This document shows positions 19,627-29,112 of a stretch of 29,112 nucleotides of DNA, in pieces (positions within the stretch are counted from its first letter, which is position 1; the number at the start of each line of letters is the position of its first letter). A program made the position numbers and the translations under genes. The DNA is from Gonium pectorale (taxonomy: Eukaryota; Chlorophyta; Chlorophyceae; Chlamydomonadales; Volvocaceae): positions 1,300,983-1,330,094 of the forward strand of contig LSYV01000032.1 in assembly GCA_001584585.1 (NCBI GenBank). The letters run 5' to 3'. The notes beneath the pieces were generated by a model, which saw only the letters and a list, made by a program, of their open reading frames with translations, had not been told where the DNA came from and searched no databases.

Positions 19627-19631
19627 TTACA
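19627..19631 (-). terminator. Possible TGTAA poly(A) signal of the metalloproteinase
   Basis: TTACA on the plus strand is TGTAA on the minus strand. It is the nearest such word, about 655 bp after the stop codon at 20287. TGTAA is the usual volvocine poly(A) signal, but a five-base word at this distance is weak evidence. Confidence 0.25.
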
Positions 19632-20286
19632 TCCTTTCGTGCGCGAATGAACAGGCTCATCACTGACTTGCCCAAACAGTATGTACAGTCGTGACCACAC
19701 ATACATCAGGTATTTTGCTGTCCTTCGTAGGCATTGCACGCGGAGGAAGCTAATATGTGGTCAGTAGATGTGCTGGTTAAGAACATGTGGGACGGAGGTA
19801 TCGAACGTACTGCCAGCAGCTGCATGCCAGGCAAGCAACGGTAGCAGACTCATTGCCAAGACCTCTGCTGCCCTGACGGACCACCTCCTTAATAGACGCC
19901 CGTATTAAGCCGGGCGTACATGTTATAAATATTACTCATCCATGCCAAGAGCGAGAGTACTTGATTGTAGTAAGCAAAGTGAAACAGTGAAACGCAAAGT
20001 GGGCACATTCACAAATGCATATCAACTGTACGTATGCATTGATGAACCGACAAGCTCATCACATGTATGCATATATACGCGCGCGCAGACTCTGTTGAAG
20101 CAGCTGACTTATGTGTGACGTGCAGCCGGACACGGATGTGGATACAGTGGTAGTCGGCGGCCGGCCTGTCAGTCCATATATATATAGGCACGAAAGCCAA
20201 CATCAATAATCAACCTAATCAACCATCCATGTCAACCCTGGAACACATGTCCCAAGATAAGATTCTCATCAAAAAGTACGTACCGC

Positions 20287-23200
20287 TCATGGTTTTCCAC
20301 ACCCATTACCTACTTCCCCGTCACAGTCATAATCGTATTTTTTTCGATTGGCGCTGCAATTTTCCCGCACTGCGAGCTGCCAACAAATTGAGAACGTGGC
20401 ATTCACGTTCTCAGCCTTCAAGAGGCGCACCCGCAGGGATCCTCCCATTGTGTAGTTGCCAGTCAAGTTCACATTGGATGAGCTTACCCAGTCCCCTCCA
20501 TCCTTGAAGTTGTATACGAGTATCGGGAGCTTTCCAATCTTGTCTTGTTCATCTGGGATGCCTGCACATTTGGATAGATGGGAAGTCGCAACAATAAATT
20601 AAGTGAGAATATCCCCAAATATTACTTGTTTACTTTGTTTGCTACATTGTGGGCCGGACTTAAGTTGTACAGGACGTTGTTGAAGATGCGTGCAGGGTGC
20701 TCGTTCCTCAATAATTTCTACATCAGATACAGAAGCATACATGCATAGCAGCTCAGGCATTGCTTCCGTGTTCTATCTGCTCACTCAGTTACGTGAACTT
20801 ACCATCATACTCATGAATGAAGAGATTTTTGTTGTAGTTGGAAACCAGTCCACCGTCGAAAGCCTGAGGCCTTGAGCCTCTAGTGCGATAGCTAAAGATG
20901 TAAGTTGGCGCCCCTATCACCTTGGGCCCGTTACGCTTTGATACTCCCATGTGAACGATGACCTGTTTTATTTGATAGTGGGTAGTTGGGAGGGTGGCAT
21001 GGAAGGTAGTGTGTTATTGGGTGATAAATCAAACAGTGTGTTATTAACCAGTGCGTTATCAATCAGTGTGTGTTGCCTGCCTACGATATGTGTCGGTGGA
21101 ATCATCTACCGGTAAGTGTGTGCTCTACACCCCTTCAGGATGTACGGAGATGCAGCATTCTGGCTTACCAATTTGCGATCATCAGTGGCGGTTCCGAGAG
21201 TAGGAATTGTCAGGATTATTGTGTTGTTGCTTTGTGTTGATGTATTAATGCCAAAGTCCTCGGCTGTGAGGTTCGCCACCTTACTGCTATTGTTGATATA
21301 GATGGGGCTCGCCCAGCCAAGGCGGTACCTATGTGACAGGAACCGCATCCCCATGATTACATGAAGTCGGAAGCAGTTCATGGTGTGCCGATTCGTCGTG
21401 GCGGGGTTATTGCAGTTTAACAATTACTTATAGACAGCAATAGTAATGTAGCAAAGATTGCCATTAATTCTAGTACTATCACGGCTGATATATGGGTGTA
21501 GGAGCTAGGCAGCAGCAGCTTGCCAAGCCCGGGTCATCTATCGGTACTTACATGTTGGGGCCGTTGTGGCACAAAAGCCCTTCTGTCGTAGTAGGTGCGC
21601 CCATGATGTCTGTCGGATCAGATAAAGTTGCTGCACCTCCCCCTACCCTGTGCGTGTATGTGTGAGTAGCAACTGGTTGCTCAAAAACAACACAAACAGG
21701 TAGGAGCGCATACATACGCAAGTGCACATGCACACTTAGCACACTGCGTATGTTCAAGTTTGCTTTCTGGCACAACTTCATACTACATACGGCCGAACTT
21801 TGTGCATGTGTGCATAATTCATCATGCATGATCCACTTCAATCCGTGAACTGGACGCATTACCGTCGCTCCCCACACATCTTGATAGATAGATAGCCAGC
21901 TGCCTATCCAACTCACCTGGATCTGCAAGCGGAAGCGCAGGAGCAATTATACACTTCATTTGTTCATCACTTGCTTGTGTGCTGCATTATTACTATTAGC
22001 AATGAGAATAATCCACTACTCTTGCCTATCATGCTCCAAGCAGAAGGAACGAGCTACAAATATCTACAGTGCCAGCAGTACCCATGTGAAGGATCTGAAG
22101 ACGGGCAATGTTTATTGGGACCACCCAGTATCGCAGTTCAGAGTTCACTTATGCAGGCGGGAGAAACCAGCAGGGGGTAGATGCTCCATCCAAGCAAATC
22201 ATGCATGGTTGCCTACCTGGAGTGTTCCAGACCATAATTGTGCATCAACTCGTGCAGCACTGCCATTGCATCCTGAAACGTTCCACTTGATGTTGTTTTG
22301 ATGAACCTACAAAAAAAGCAAGCAAAACATTAACAGCATACACAGATAAGAAAAACAGACTACACGCAGATAGATGCACTTACGAGTTGCATATTGGTGT
22401 GACGCAATTTGTGTCTCCATAGCCACTCCAAGCCTTTTTCTTGCAGGCATTTGGTGGAAGGATGTAGATGTTCCGCCGCCTAAGCCAGGTACTATCAGCT
22501 CTACTGGAAGTTGTAGAGCTGGTGTAGTTGGCATACGTCAAGATATTACGTAGTTCATCAGAGATTTTGCTATTCTGCAAGTTCAGAACATGGGTTAAGG
22601 GTAGACATTGCCAGATAGATGTCAGGAACGAGCAGCATATTGCAACCCACATCCCATGCTCTTCAAGTAGCATGCTCATTCTAAGGAGTCCGACTCTAAA
22701 TGACCCTCATAACGTGCGTGCCTACAAGTCATTCCGCCAAAGATAAAAAACAACTGCAAACTCCATACTGTAGACTTGCCTGCACCACCCAAGCTTCGAC
22801 AGCGCGTTGCCATGAGCTCTGCTCGCCTGGTCCACATTCTTGCAAGGAATTAAATGGAGTTGATCCGTGGATTCCCGAGCAGGTTACACTGACAGGCCCA
22901 AACACCCCAACATATCTTGGGTCGTATTCAGTCTTGCCGTAAGAACAGATACTATAGAACGCCTGCATTGCAATGGAGGGAAACGGCAAGCACTGTTGTT
23001 CAAGTCATTCGTACGTACATGTACACAAGCAATGATTACCACAGGATTACCAATCAAGTAAGCCTAGTACTGACTATTACAGCATGTGCTAACGACTGCG
23101 CGGCACTACTGGCTCAAAATGTATTGCCCAAGCTTCAAATAAATCCTGCCTTGGACAGCCACTTACATTAACGGCCTTATGGTAGTCACCATCGCTTGCA

Positions 23201-24291
23201 TTACGGTAAAGCAACTGCCTGACGTCCTGCAACATCGACACAGGCATTCAGGCATGGCCATCTGTCGTTATCGTGCACTTTGAATCTTCAATAGCTTGCT
23301 TGGTGGCTTGCAAGTAGGACGAACACAGAACCGGCAAGCAAGCAAGATCACACTTCATCACCTGTTTCTTCACACTTGGTTGCCAGCCTGGGTCACTTGG
23401 GTTACATGATGAGAGGTCTAATAGGAAAGCAGCAACTGGGAACTTGATCTTATCTTTTTTCCATACCTGCAACAAGGGCTCCAAGGTGTGATGGCGTACG
23501 TGCAATATTGCAAGGTTCTATGTCCAGGATGCTCGACCGTACCTCTGGACTAAGATTACTCTTATCAAGCAAGTCCTGAACCGGCACATCCGTATCAATA
23601 GCACCATTTTGAAGTCGGGTGCCACTGCTAATGCTGTAGTCTCTCTGCAGTGACCAATCCGGGGCGGGCATGGATGCACGGAGTTTTAGCAAATAAAGGG
23701 ATAGCTGTAGGGGATGGAGCAGTACTACCAGAGTTGGTAGTAAAGAGTAAAATAATGAAGATATGAAGGCGAGCGAGCAGGACAGGTAGGTGGGGGGGAG
23801 GGGAGGGGGAGGGGTAGCTCCACTCTGCACGTGCCACGCGCACATGTGTGTACGCACGGGTGGACCCCACAACAACCAAAGCGTGCAGTCCGCTATGTTG
23901 CAATCCCGCGCCCGCTGCACTGGGCTCTTTCGCTCACGCCGTTTCGACACTGAATGACATGGGTTTTCCACGATGTGCAGTTGGGAATGGCTCCAGTTGG
24001 GAACGTGAAATGCACATACTGAAGGTAGCTGGCTGGGTCGGGCTCATGGGCTGTCGGCTAGGTTGTTTTGTCTTGTATAGAACTGTTTTGAGCATACCGT
24101 CACGCATACATAACATATTAAGGTAGGGCTTACATATATACACCATGGACATAAGCAACTGCCTGCGCGCATGCTTCTGGTGCTGGGAAGTTGGGTGTAT
24201 TCAGTCCCAGCATGAACAAACTAGCAGTGGATGGTATGGTAGCTTTGATGACACTACCTACCAACATGGCCCGCCAAACATAGGCCTGGGC
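20287..24291 (-). CDS. Gametolysin/VMP-type matrix metalloproteinase (peptidase M11)
   Basis: Secreted endopeptidase of the family that digests volvocine cell wall or ECM glycoproteins. Exons, 5' to 3': 24291-24262 (tentative), 24018-23938, 23644-23543, 23466-23362, 23226-23167, 22962-22780, 22574-22384, 22306-22217, 21647-21552, 21328-21169, 20962-20803, 20561-20287 (TGA at 20287-20289). All junctions agree in phase. The eleven supported exons encode 500 residues. Family landmarks in order: NCTSWKTHVIQCRNG; LQNGAIDTDVPVQDL (pro-region); FPVAAFLLDLSSC; FYSICSYGKTEYDP; RRRNIYILPPNAC; the zinc site HELMHNYGLEHS (His259, His263, His269); DPTDIMG; NMYRLGWASPI; TYIFSYRTRGSRPQAFDGGL; and a sequon-rich C-terminus ending near ICWQLAVRENC. 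One intron is GC-AG. The signal peptide exon is not identified; the 28638 signal exon could belong here only across a very long intron. I see no breaks. Confidence 0.8.
21007..21072. repeat. 15-bp CAGTGTGTTATTAAC-type repeat in an intron
   Basis: CAGTGTGTTATTAAC, CAGTGCGTTATCAAT and CAGTGTGTGTTGCCT follow each other, with a related AGTGTGTTATTGGGT before them. The array is in the 20963-21168 intron of the metalloproteinase gene. Confidence 0.6.
21552..21647 (-). CDS. Metalloproteinase exon with DPTDIMG
   Basis: It reads VGGGAATLSDPTDIMGAP, then TTTEGLLCHNGPN, and ends mid-codon so that the next exon gives MYRLGWASPI. The family usually has a Y/S-G/D-DPT...MG segment shortly after the zinc site; its Met is the likely Met-turn. 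The acceptor CACGCACAG has a weak pyrimidine tract, but it is the one that fits the phase. Confidence 0.7.
22217..22306 (-). CDS. Metalloproteinase zinc-site exon
   Basis: The exon lies between an acceptor TTTTTTTGTAG and donor CCAG|GTAGGC. It reads FIKTTSSGTFQDAMAVL then HELMHNYGLEHS. HExxH plus a third His after GLE is the zinc-binding signature, with Glu260 as the expected catalytic base. It enters and leaves in phase 2, matching 22384 upstream and 21647 downstream. Confidence 0.85.
23362..23466 (-). CDS. Metalloproteinase exon: end of pro-region
   Basis: A 105-bp phase-0 exon reading VWKKDKIKFPVAAFLLDLSS then CNPSDPGWQPSVKKQ. The donor CAG|GTGATG is weaker than the others. Reading through it meets a TGA at 23248-23250. 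Splicing to 23226 gives DVRQLLYRNASDGDYHKAVN and then the conserved CSYGKT, so I treat 23227-23361 as an intron. Confidence 0.7.
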
Positions 24292-25474
24292 CTGAAGGGG
24301 CGAAGGCTCAAAGTGGTTCGGGTCTGTAAGGAACTACAGTTGTTCCAAACATGAATTGTGCTGTGGGCTCTCCCTTTATGTATGCCGAGCAGCCTCCTTT
24401 CACAGTAAGGGATCCTGCATCGTCCACAAGCCAAATCACTTCTACATCTCCCAATCATGTGGAGCCTCCGGGCTCCTGCCTGTTTGGCAGGCTAAAAATC
24501 ATGTTGCCCTGGGTTTGGAGTAGCACGGCAGCTTACCTATCTGCGGGTGGCCTCACTCACCAGATAGATGGAGTATGAGATATTACCGGGCGGTTGTAAG
24601 CGGACACTTACCCGTGACACATACCACGAAGTGCATGGCACAGCAGCACACAGGAAACGTGCTTCAGTACGATGCTCCTGGCATGGGTGTGACGAGTTTA
24701 GGAACTGCAATGGGCGCGCGCGGGCGGACGGGCGGTATGGTCTCCGTACTCCTGATACCACAGTGTGCCCACTTTGGGTTTGGCCTCAGTGGATTAGCTC
24801 CTGGTAGGTGGGACGGGTAGGGTCGTCATGTACGCCTTGTTGTCACGCACGTGGGCTGTCGCAGGGTTTTGAGTTCGGCCCGGCCGGTTATTACCTGTTT
24901 CTTATTATCCCCTTGTACCTGGTAATACTTACGGAAACAGAGGCTCCAGGGGGCCCACATACATGTGCGTGTGCTGTGTGCACGGCCCTCGGTGCTCAAG
25001 GTTGTTGGCAACCTCGCTCTGTTGGGGTTGATTGGCTGTTTCGCTGTGGTCCTCCATTGTCGCTTGCATTGATCGCGGCTACTTGCTTGGGGTGGTGCGC
25101 GCTCCGCGCCACTCATAGCCAGCCTGACGGTGTGGATTGCGTGGGTAATGCTGGGCTGGGCTGGTGGTTTCGGCTGTGCGACCGCCAATTGGCGCCAGCA
25201 TGATCGAACTGTTCATATTCACCCACTCGCTGAGCTTTGTGTGCTCTCTTTCTGTGCGTTTGTGTTCCCATCAACGCCTCCCCACCCCAGCTTGGCGGCG
25301 GAGATCCCTCAGGCCACGCCGATCACCGACTACCGGCACTCGTCATTTCATTGCAGCTCCCCAAACAAAGGCTTGGCGGCATCATGCGCTTCAGAGTCCC
25401 CATCCCCAACTAACGCATCTGCCCCCTTTCATTCTCGGATAGCCTCCCAGGTTCAAACACACGCTCCTTGGGGC

Positions 25475-25502
25475 GCCCCTTCCTAAAGCTTTAGGAAGGG
25501 GC
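25475..25502. repeat. 28-bp perfect palindrome
   Basis: GCCCCTTCCTAAAG is followed immediately by its exact reverse complement, with no spacer. An RNA copy would form a strong loop-poor stem, and the DNA could extrude a cruciform. Confidence 0.9.
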
Positions 25503-27016
25503 CTAGGCTTCTGTATGTGTCTGTATCACCCCCGAAGTGCATGCATCGCCCATGGAGCTTGATTGGTCCGATCCCCAACAGTATGCATGCTGCGGCCACC
25601 AGCTCCCAGCTGGGCCGAGGGATAGAATGGCAGGGCAGGCCTACCCGCCCGTGGGCCGGCGGGCTTGTGTGCATTGGTCTCCTATGACGATGGTGGCCGC
25701 CCTCGGTTAAGTTTGCGCAAAGATAGCCCGGGCAATGTAGTTTTGGGTTGATCAGGCATGTGTATGTGGGATGGAGACCCTGACATCATTGCTTCTTTGA
25801 TAAGGCATATTTTTTTGGCCCAACTTTAGGACCGTATCTCTTTATTGAGGACAGGGAAGGGTTCATATGTTTTACATATTTGGACAAGAAGACGGTCCAA
25901 GTTTGTGTTGTGCCGCTACGTGCTCGAACGAGTCGCTTTGGTGCGCCATCTGACAGCGCACCACGCGAGGGATGTGACTAGAGTATGGGGCTTGGCAGCA
26001 GCCCCATCGACCGGCTATGCAACCGCCTTCACCTCAGGCCCACGAGGGCGCACTGCTGCTGGCAAACTGCGGGCCCCCGCCTCAGCGGGCGCCTCCCGCA
26101 GTACAACACCCGTACCCCCCACACCCAGTCCCTTTGCCAATCCTTACAACCGCCGCATCATCCTCGGTCGCACGGCTTCTACCCGTGTTCCCTGATATCC
26201 CATCCAATTGCCACCTCCGGTGGCTCATGATCTCATCGGCCCCCGCGCCCCGGCAGAGAGCCGGGCCGGCCAGCGCTTCACCACTACTATCTCAGCGTTA
26301 AGGAGCGCGCTACGCGTCTGCATGCCCCGCCAGTGTCACGAGCGCGCCGGCGCCCAGCTGGTTTTCTTGCCTTACTCCGCCGGATTCGCAGCTGCACGCC
26401 CTGCTGGTGAGCGCTGCTGAGTCGCTGAGGCACAGCGACCCAATAAGCTCCGACACAACATCCCAAAGAAGCAGCAAACTATACTATCTAGCCAGCGCTG
26501 GGTTTGTAATGAACGCATTCTCCAGCCTCCGCCGTCTCCTGCTGGCTGCGCATCCATATCCAGCCAGCCAGTAGCTGTACCGAGTCTCACGGCAAGGGCA
26601 CCATGGCGCGCTGCGCCGTCCTAGTAAATACAGTAGCCAGCTCCAGCCCCAGCAATGTGCCGGCGCTGCTCTGCAGGACCTGACTGCTCGCCCTGCTATC
26701 CACTGCGACCCACGCCACTGATGGCGTCCATGTAGATCACTGCTGTGCAGACCATGCCGGTGAACTACCTTCAAACCAAGTTGATCTCGGCGTGCACACT
26801 GCTCTTCACGGCTGTCAAGAGGACTGCCCGAATGACCTGAAACAGGCAAGGTGGCAGGGAACCAAAAGCCGTAAGCTTGTCCCCAACCCGCATGTATGCC
26901 ACTAACAATTGCTGAAGGCTACCACTCTGTCTAACGCTCTGTCTCTAGGTCTGGACACTCCGCCTCGCGGAATTCAGGCAAAGGCACTGGGCCGTGCCGG
27001 GGGCCAGCCTGCTGAA

Positions 27017-27068
27017 ACGCACCCTGTGCCAGGGGCGGAGCTGCGGATGGACACCCTGTGCCAGGGGC
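27017..27068. repeat. Direct repeat CACCCTGTGCCAGGGGC
   Basis: Two copies of the 17-bp word CACCCTGTGCCAGGGGC lie 32 bp apart, near 27020 and 27052. No coding role was found. Confidence 0.7.
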
Positions 27069-27222
27069 CAGTCTGAGCGGACTTGCAAGGGAAGGCTGCT
27101 CGGAACAAGGCAGGTGGGGCGCCACACGCCCACGAGTGTATGTAGAACTGGGTAAACCCACATTGCATGCAGCCACGAGATAGAGTCTTGGGATGCCGCA
27201 AAAAAACTGCCCTAGCAAGGTG

Positions 27223-27227
27223 TTACA
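27223..27227 (-). terminator. TGTAA poly(A) signal candidate
   Basis: TTACA on the plus strand reads TGTAA on the minus strand, about 315 bp after the stop of the small secreted-protein model. Distance and sequence suit a volvocine 3' UTR. Confidence 0.35.
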
Positions 27228-27541
27228 CACCCGAATAACCCGAACTATATAGAAGGATACCTCCGACGGACACCCGGCCTTGAGTGGGTCCACAGTGGCA
27301 GCGGCTGGCTGTGCCACTGCCGTGCTGCCATCCACGGGTCCGCTCGCCTGATGACTGGTGACCCTACTTGTTGCACTCTTAGCACGTTCAGTGGCCACAT
27401 CCCGCCGCCTGCTGCTTGCTGCAGTAGTCCGTGGTCCAACTGGAAATGTGGGTGATGCCGCTTTCACTTGCCGAGTCGAAGCAGCTGAGCGTGGCATAAC
27501 AGGAACGTCTTGCGCTTTGGCACTCAAGCATCTCCGCCAGC

Positions 27542-28638
27542 TTATTGCATGCCGCGCTTAGCAGCAGGCAGCAGCGCGGCCATGCGCTTGGTGTCCTCAT
27601 ACGCGTTCGTCTTAAAGGTTCCTAACAAGGCCCTCCCTCTCAAGCACGAGAAGAAGGCTGGGCTTTGGATTCGCAGGTCCACCCCACGTATGTTCCATGT
27701 GTTGCTTTCTTGTGTGGCCATACCTCAGCACTACCGATGGCGACGTGGTTGTTAGAAAGCGGCTGTTATCCACTTGATTGGATCGTGTTGTGATACACAC
27801 AAGATGGCATCCGGCTGCAGTGCGCTCCCCCATACATGTATTTGTGGGCCAGGGCCTTAGCTTACCGTAATTGATTGCCGGGTTTGGAAGGGGGGTTGGG
27901 GTGGCTGGCTGCTGGCAACTCAACCCCCTCAGTGGCAACGTGCCCTGCTGTCCAATTGTAGCTGACACCCAACCCACGTGCCCAGTCCCGACCATCCAAA
28001 TTATCCAAATCCCCGAACCCACCACAATCTCCTCTGCTATGGCGCCGGTCTCCAAAGTCTGGCTCCTGGTATAGCAGTCACTATCAGTCGAATCATTCGC
28101 TGGCATGAAGTCCTGCTGGCAATGTATCTGGAGCTCGGAGTACATTACAGTGGAGGGAGGCTCCTTGGGCACGGTGACAAGCAACCGGCGCATTGCTTCC
28201 CCAGCGTGCCTCCATAACTCCAGCAGCGCTGCTAGCTTCCGGGGCGGGGGAGGAAGAGGGGGCCGGGCGGGCAGTGGTAGCCGAAGTCCCTCAGGCTCCG
28301 GTAGCAATAATGGGGGTTGAGCGAATCGAGCACCATGTGGTGGAGAGTCGCCAGTCGGCGTATCTGGCCTCACGGGCCGAGCAGAGTAGCGAGTCCACGG
28401 GTTATAATATGCCTGGCGATAGACAAGGATGGTGTTGTCTACATGGAATGAACAGGGGGAGGGTGGCTCGTAAGCGGCAGCTCGAGCGAGCTCGGTCGGA
28501 GCACGGTGGCGTATCGCAAGACCAATGCGTACATGAGGCGCTTAACTCACTTGGGTCGATGTCCTCAAGCTCGGCTTGCGCAAAAGCGGCAAGAATAAGA
28601 ATCAACAGAGGAGATATAATTGATAAGAAGTTTACCAT
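27542..28638 (-). CDS. Small secreted protein, three-exon model
   Basis: Exons: 28638-28551, 28228-27866 and 27621-27542; 531 bp, 176 residues. Exon 1 gives a clear signal peptide: Met1-Val-Asn, a hydrophobic core (PLLILILAAF) and a likely AQA|E cleavage after Ala22. The start context AAAATGG is good. The donor is CAA|GTGAGT and the exon 2 acceptor is a TAGCAG tandem (start 28228 or 28231, one residue different). The exon 2 donor is ACG|GTAAGC. The exon 3 acceptor is CCTTGTTAG, and a TAA follows at 27542. Phases match throughout. The mature protein contains WRHAGEAMRRLLVTV, CQQDFMPANDSTDSDC and NYGTFKTNAYEDTKRM. A TGTAA about 315 bp downstream supports the 3' end. I do not recognise the family. 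In the second half of exon 2 another frame reads at least as naturally, so an indel is possible. The signal exon might instead begin the metalloproteinase. Confidence 0.45.
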
Positions 28639-28835
28639 TTTGAGTGAATGCTTACATGGCTTACAGCAAGCTGATCAATGTAAGGTGAAACGCAAAAGAA
28701 CCGTACGTCATGCCGTACGTATAGCTCTTGCGGCTTTTCGCAAGCAAGGTCGTTCTGATTTGACATAGAAATTACAAATAGATTGCTGCAAGCATTACGA
28801 TATTATGCTTACATTGAGCGTTTACCGCAGGTCCG

Positions 28836-29112
28836 GCTTGCGCTGCGACGGCAGCCCTCCCCCTGCGTTCCCCGCGCCCTCGCACGCCGTCCCCTCGCCC
28901 TTAGCCATCACGACGGCGGCCCTCCTCCTGCGGTCCCCGCGCTTCCGCATCTCGTCCCCTCGCCCTTAGCTATCGGATTTGCAACACGCATCCTCCCCCA
29001 TGGTTCCCCGCGCCCCCACATCCCGCCCCTTCGCCCTGAGCCCTTGCGCTGCGACTGAGGCCCTGTCCCTGCGTTCCCCGCGCCCACGCAACCCGTCCCC
29101 TCGCCCTTAGCC
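28836..29112 (+). repeat. 65-71-bp tandem repeat, continues past the window
   Basis: Four units each end with a CGTCCCCTCGCCCTTAGC-like block; the ends are near 28905, 28970, 29041 and 29111. Each carries a central GTTCCCCGCGCC-like block. The first and last units share TTGCGCTGCGAC. The array reaches the last base of the window. Confidence 0.85.

Larger units (their letters stand above)
24300..27200. other. Ambiguous region, no firm gene
   Basis: Several stretches read like protein but conflict in strand and frame. On the plus strand one frame from 26017 to 26575 carries a single TAA (26299-26301) between MQPPSPQAHEGALLLANC and SSKLYYLASAGFVMNAF. On the minus strand, VIRAVLLTAVKSSVHAEINL (from about 26834) is followed after two stops by MVCTAVIYMDAISGVGRSG, then in another frame by SQVLQSSAGTLLGLELATVF. 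No splice chain reconciles them. The region may hold a decayed gene or transposon. Confidence 0.4.

Noticed and set aside
23248..23250. In-frame TGA in the metalloproteinase, suggesting a selenocysteine codon or a pseudogene
   Set aside because: A 135-bp intron (23227-23361, GTGATG...TTGCAG) removes it in phase 0, and the spliced reading runs straight into the conserved FYSICSYGKT segment.

Overview
The window looks like nuclear DNA from a volvocine green alga (Volvox/Chlamydomonas lineage). It is GC-rich, its genes are split by many short GT-AG introns, and its introns and spacers are full of GC-rich minisatellites and short simple repeats. The two best-supported genes belong to families known from volvocine extracellular matrix (ECM): a hydroxyproline-rich pherophorin-like protein and a gametolysin/VMP-type (peptidase M11) metalloproteinase. 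No bacterial operon, rRNA, CRISPR array or convincing tRNA was seen. All gene models were spliced by hand from splice consensus, reading-frame phase and family resemblance.

Layout. (1) 1-1573, + strand: 3' end of a gene with leucine-rich-repeat-like sequence; its 770-bp intron holds a minisatellite. (2) 1574-3880: no supportable gene. (3) About 3881-10736, + strand: a large modular pherophorin-like gene, with several cysteine-rich modules separated by Pro-rich spacers and at least five introns. The reading frame is broken twice at C-runs in one Pro-rich spacer. (4) 10737-13000: no supportable gene. (5) 13000-14750, + strand: C-rich DNA with short protein-like stretches scattered over three frames, possibly a decayed or mis-assembled OPR-like gene. 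(6) 14750-20280: mostly non-coding, with tandem repeats, a hairpin, an inverted copy of a sequence from 9.95 kb, and one weak exon candidate. (7) 24291-20287, - strand: a metalloproteinase reconstructed from eleven phase-consistent exons plus one tentative exon, including the HExxHxxGxxH zinc site. The 5' end is not resolved. (8) 24300-27200: ambiguous sequence with competing open stretches on both strands and a 28-bp perfect palindrome. (9) 28638-27542, - strand: a three-exon model for a small secreted protein with a clear signal peptide. (10) 28836-29112: a 65-71-bp tandem repeat running off the window.

The pherophorin-like gene and the metalloproteinase are convergent, about 9.5 kb apart. 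Pherophorins build the ECM and gametolysin-family enzymes remodel it, so the genes may act on the same material. Nothing in the sequence shows that they are co-regulated.
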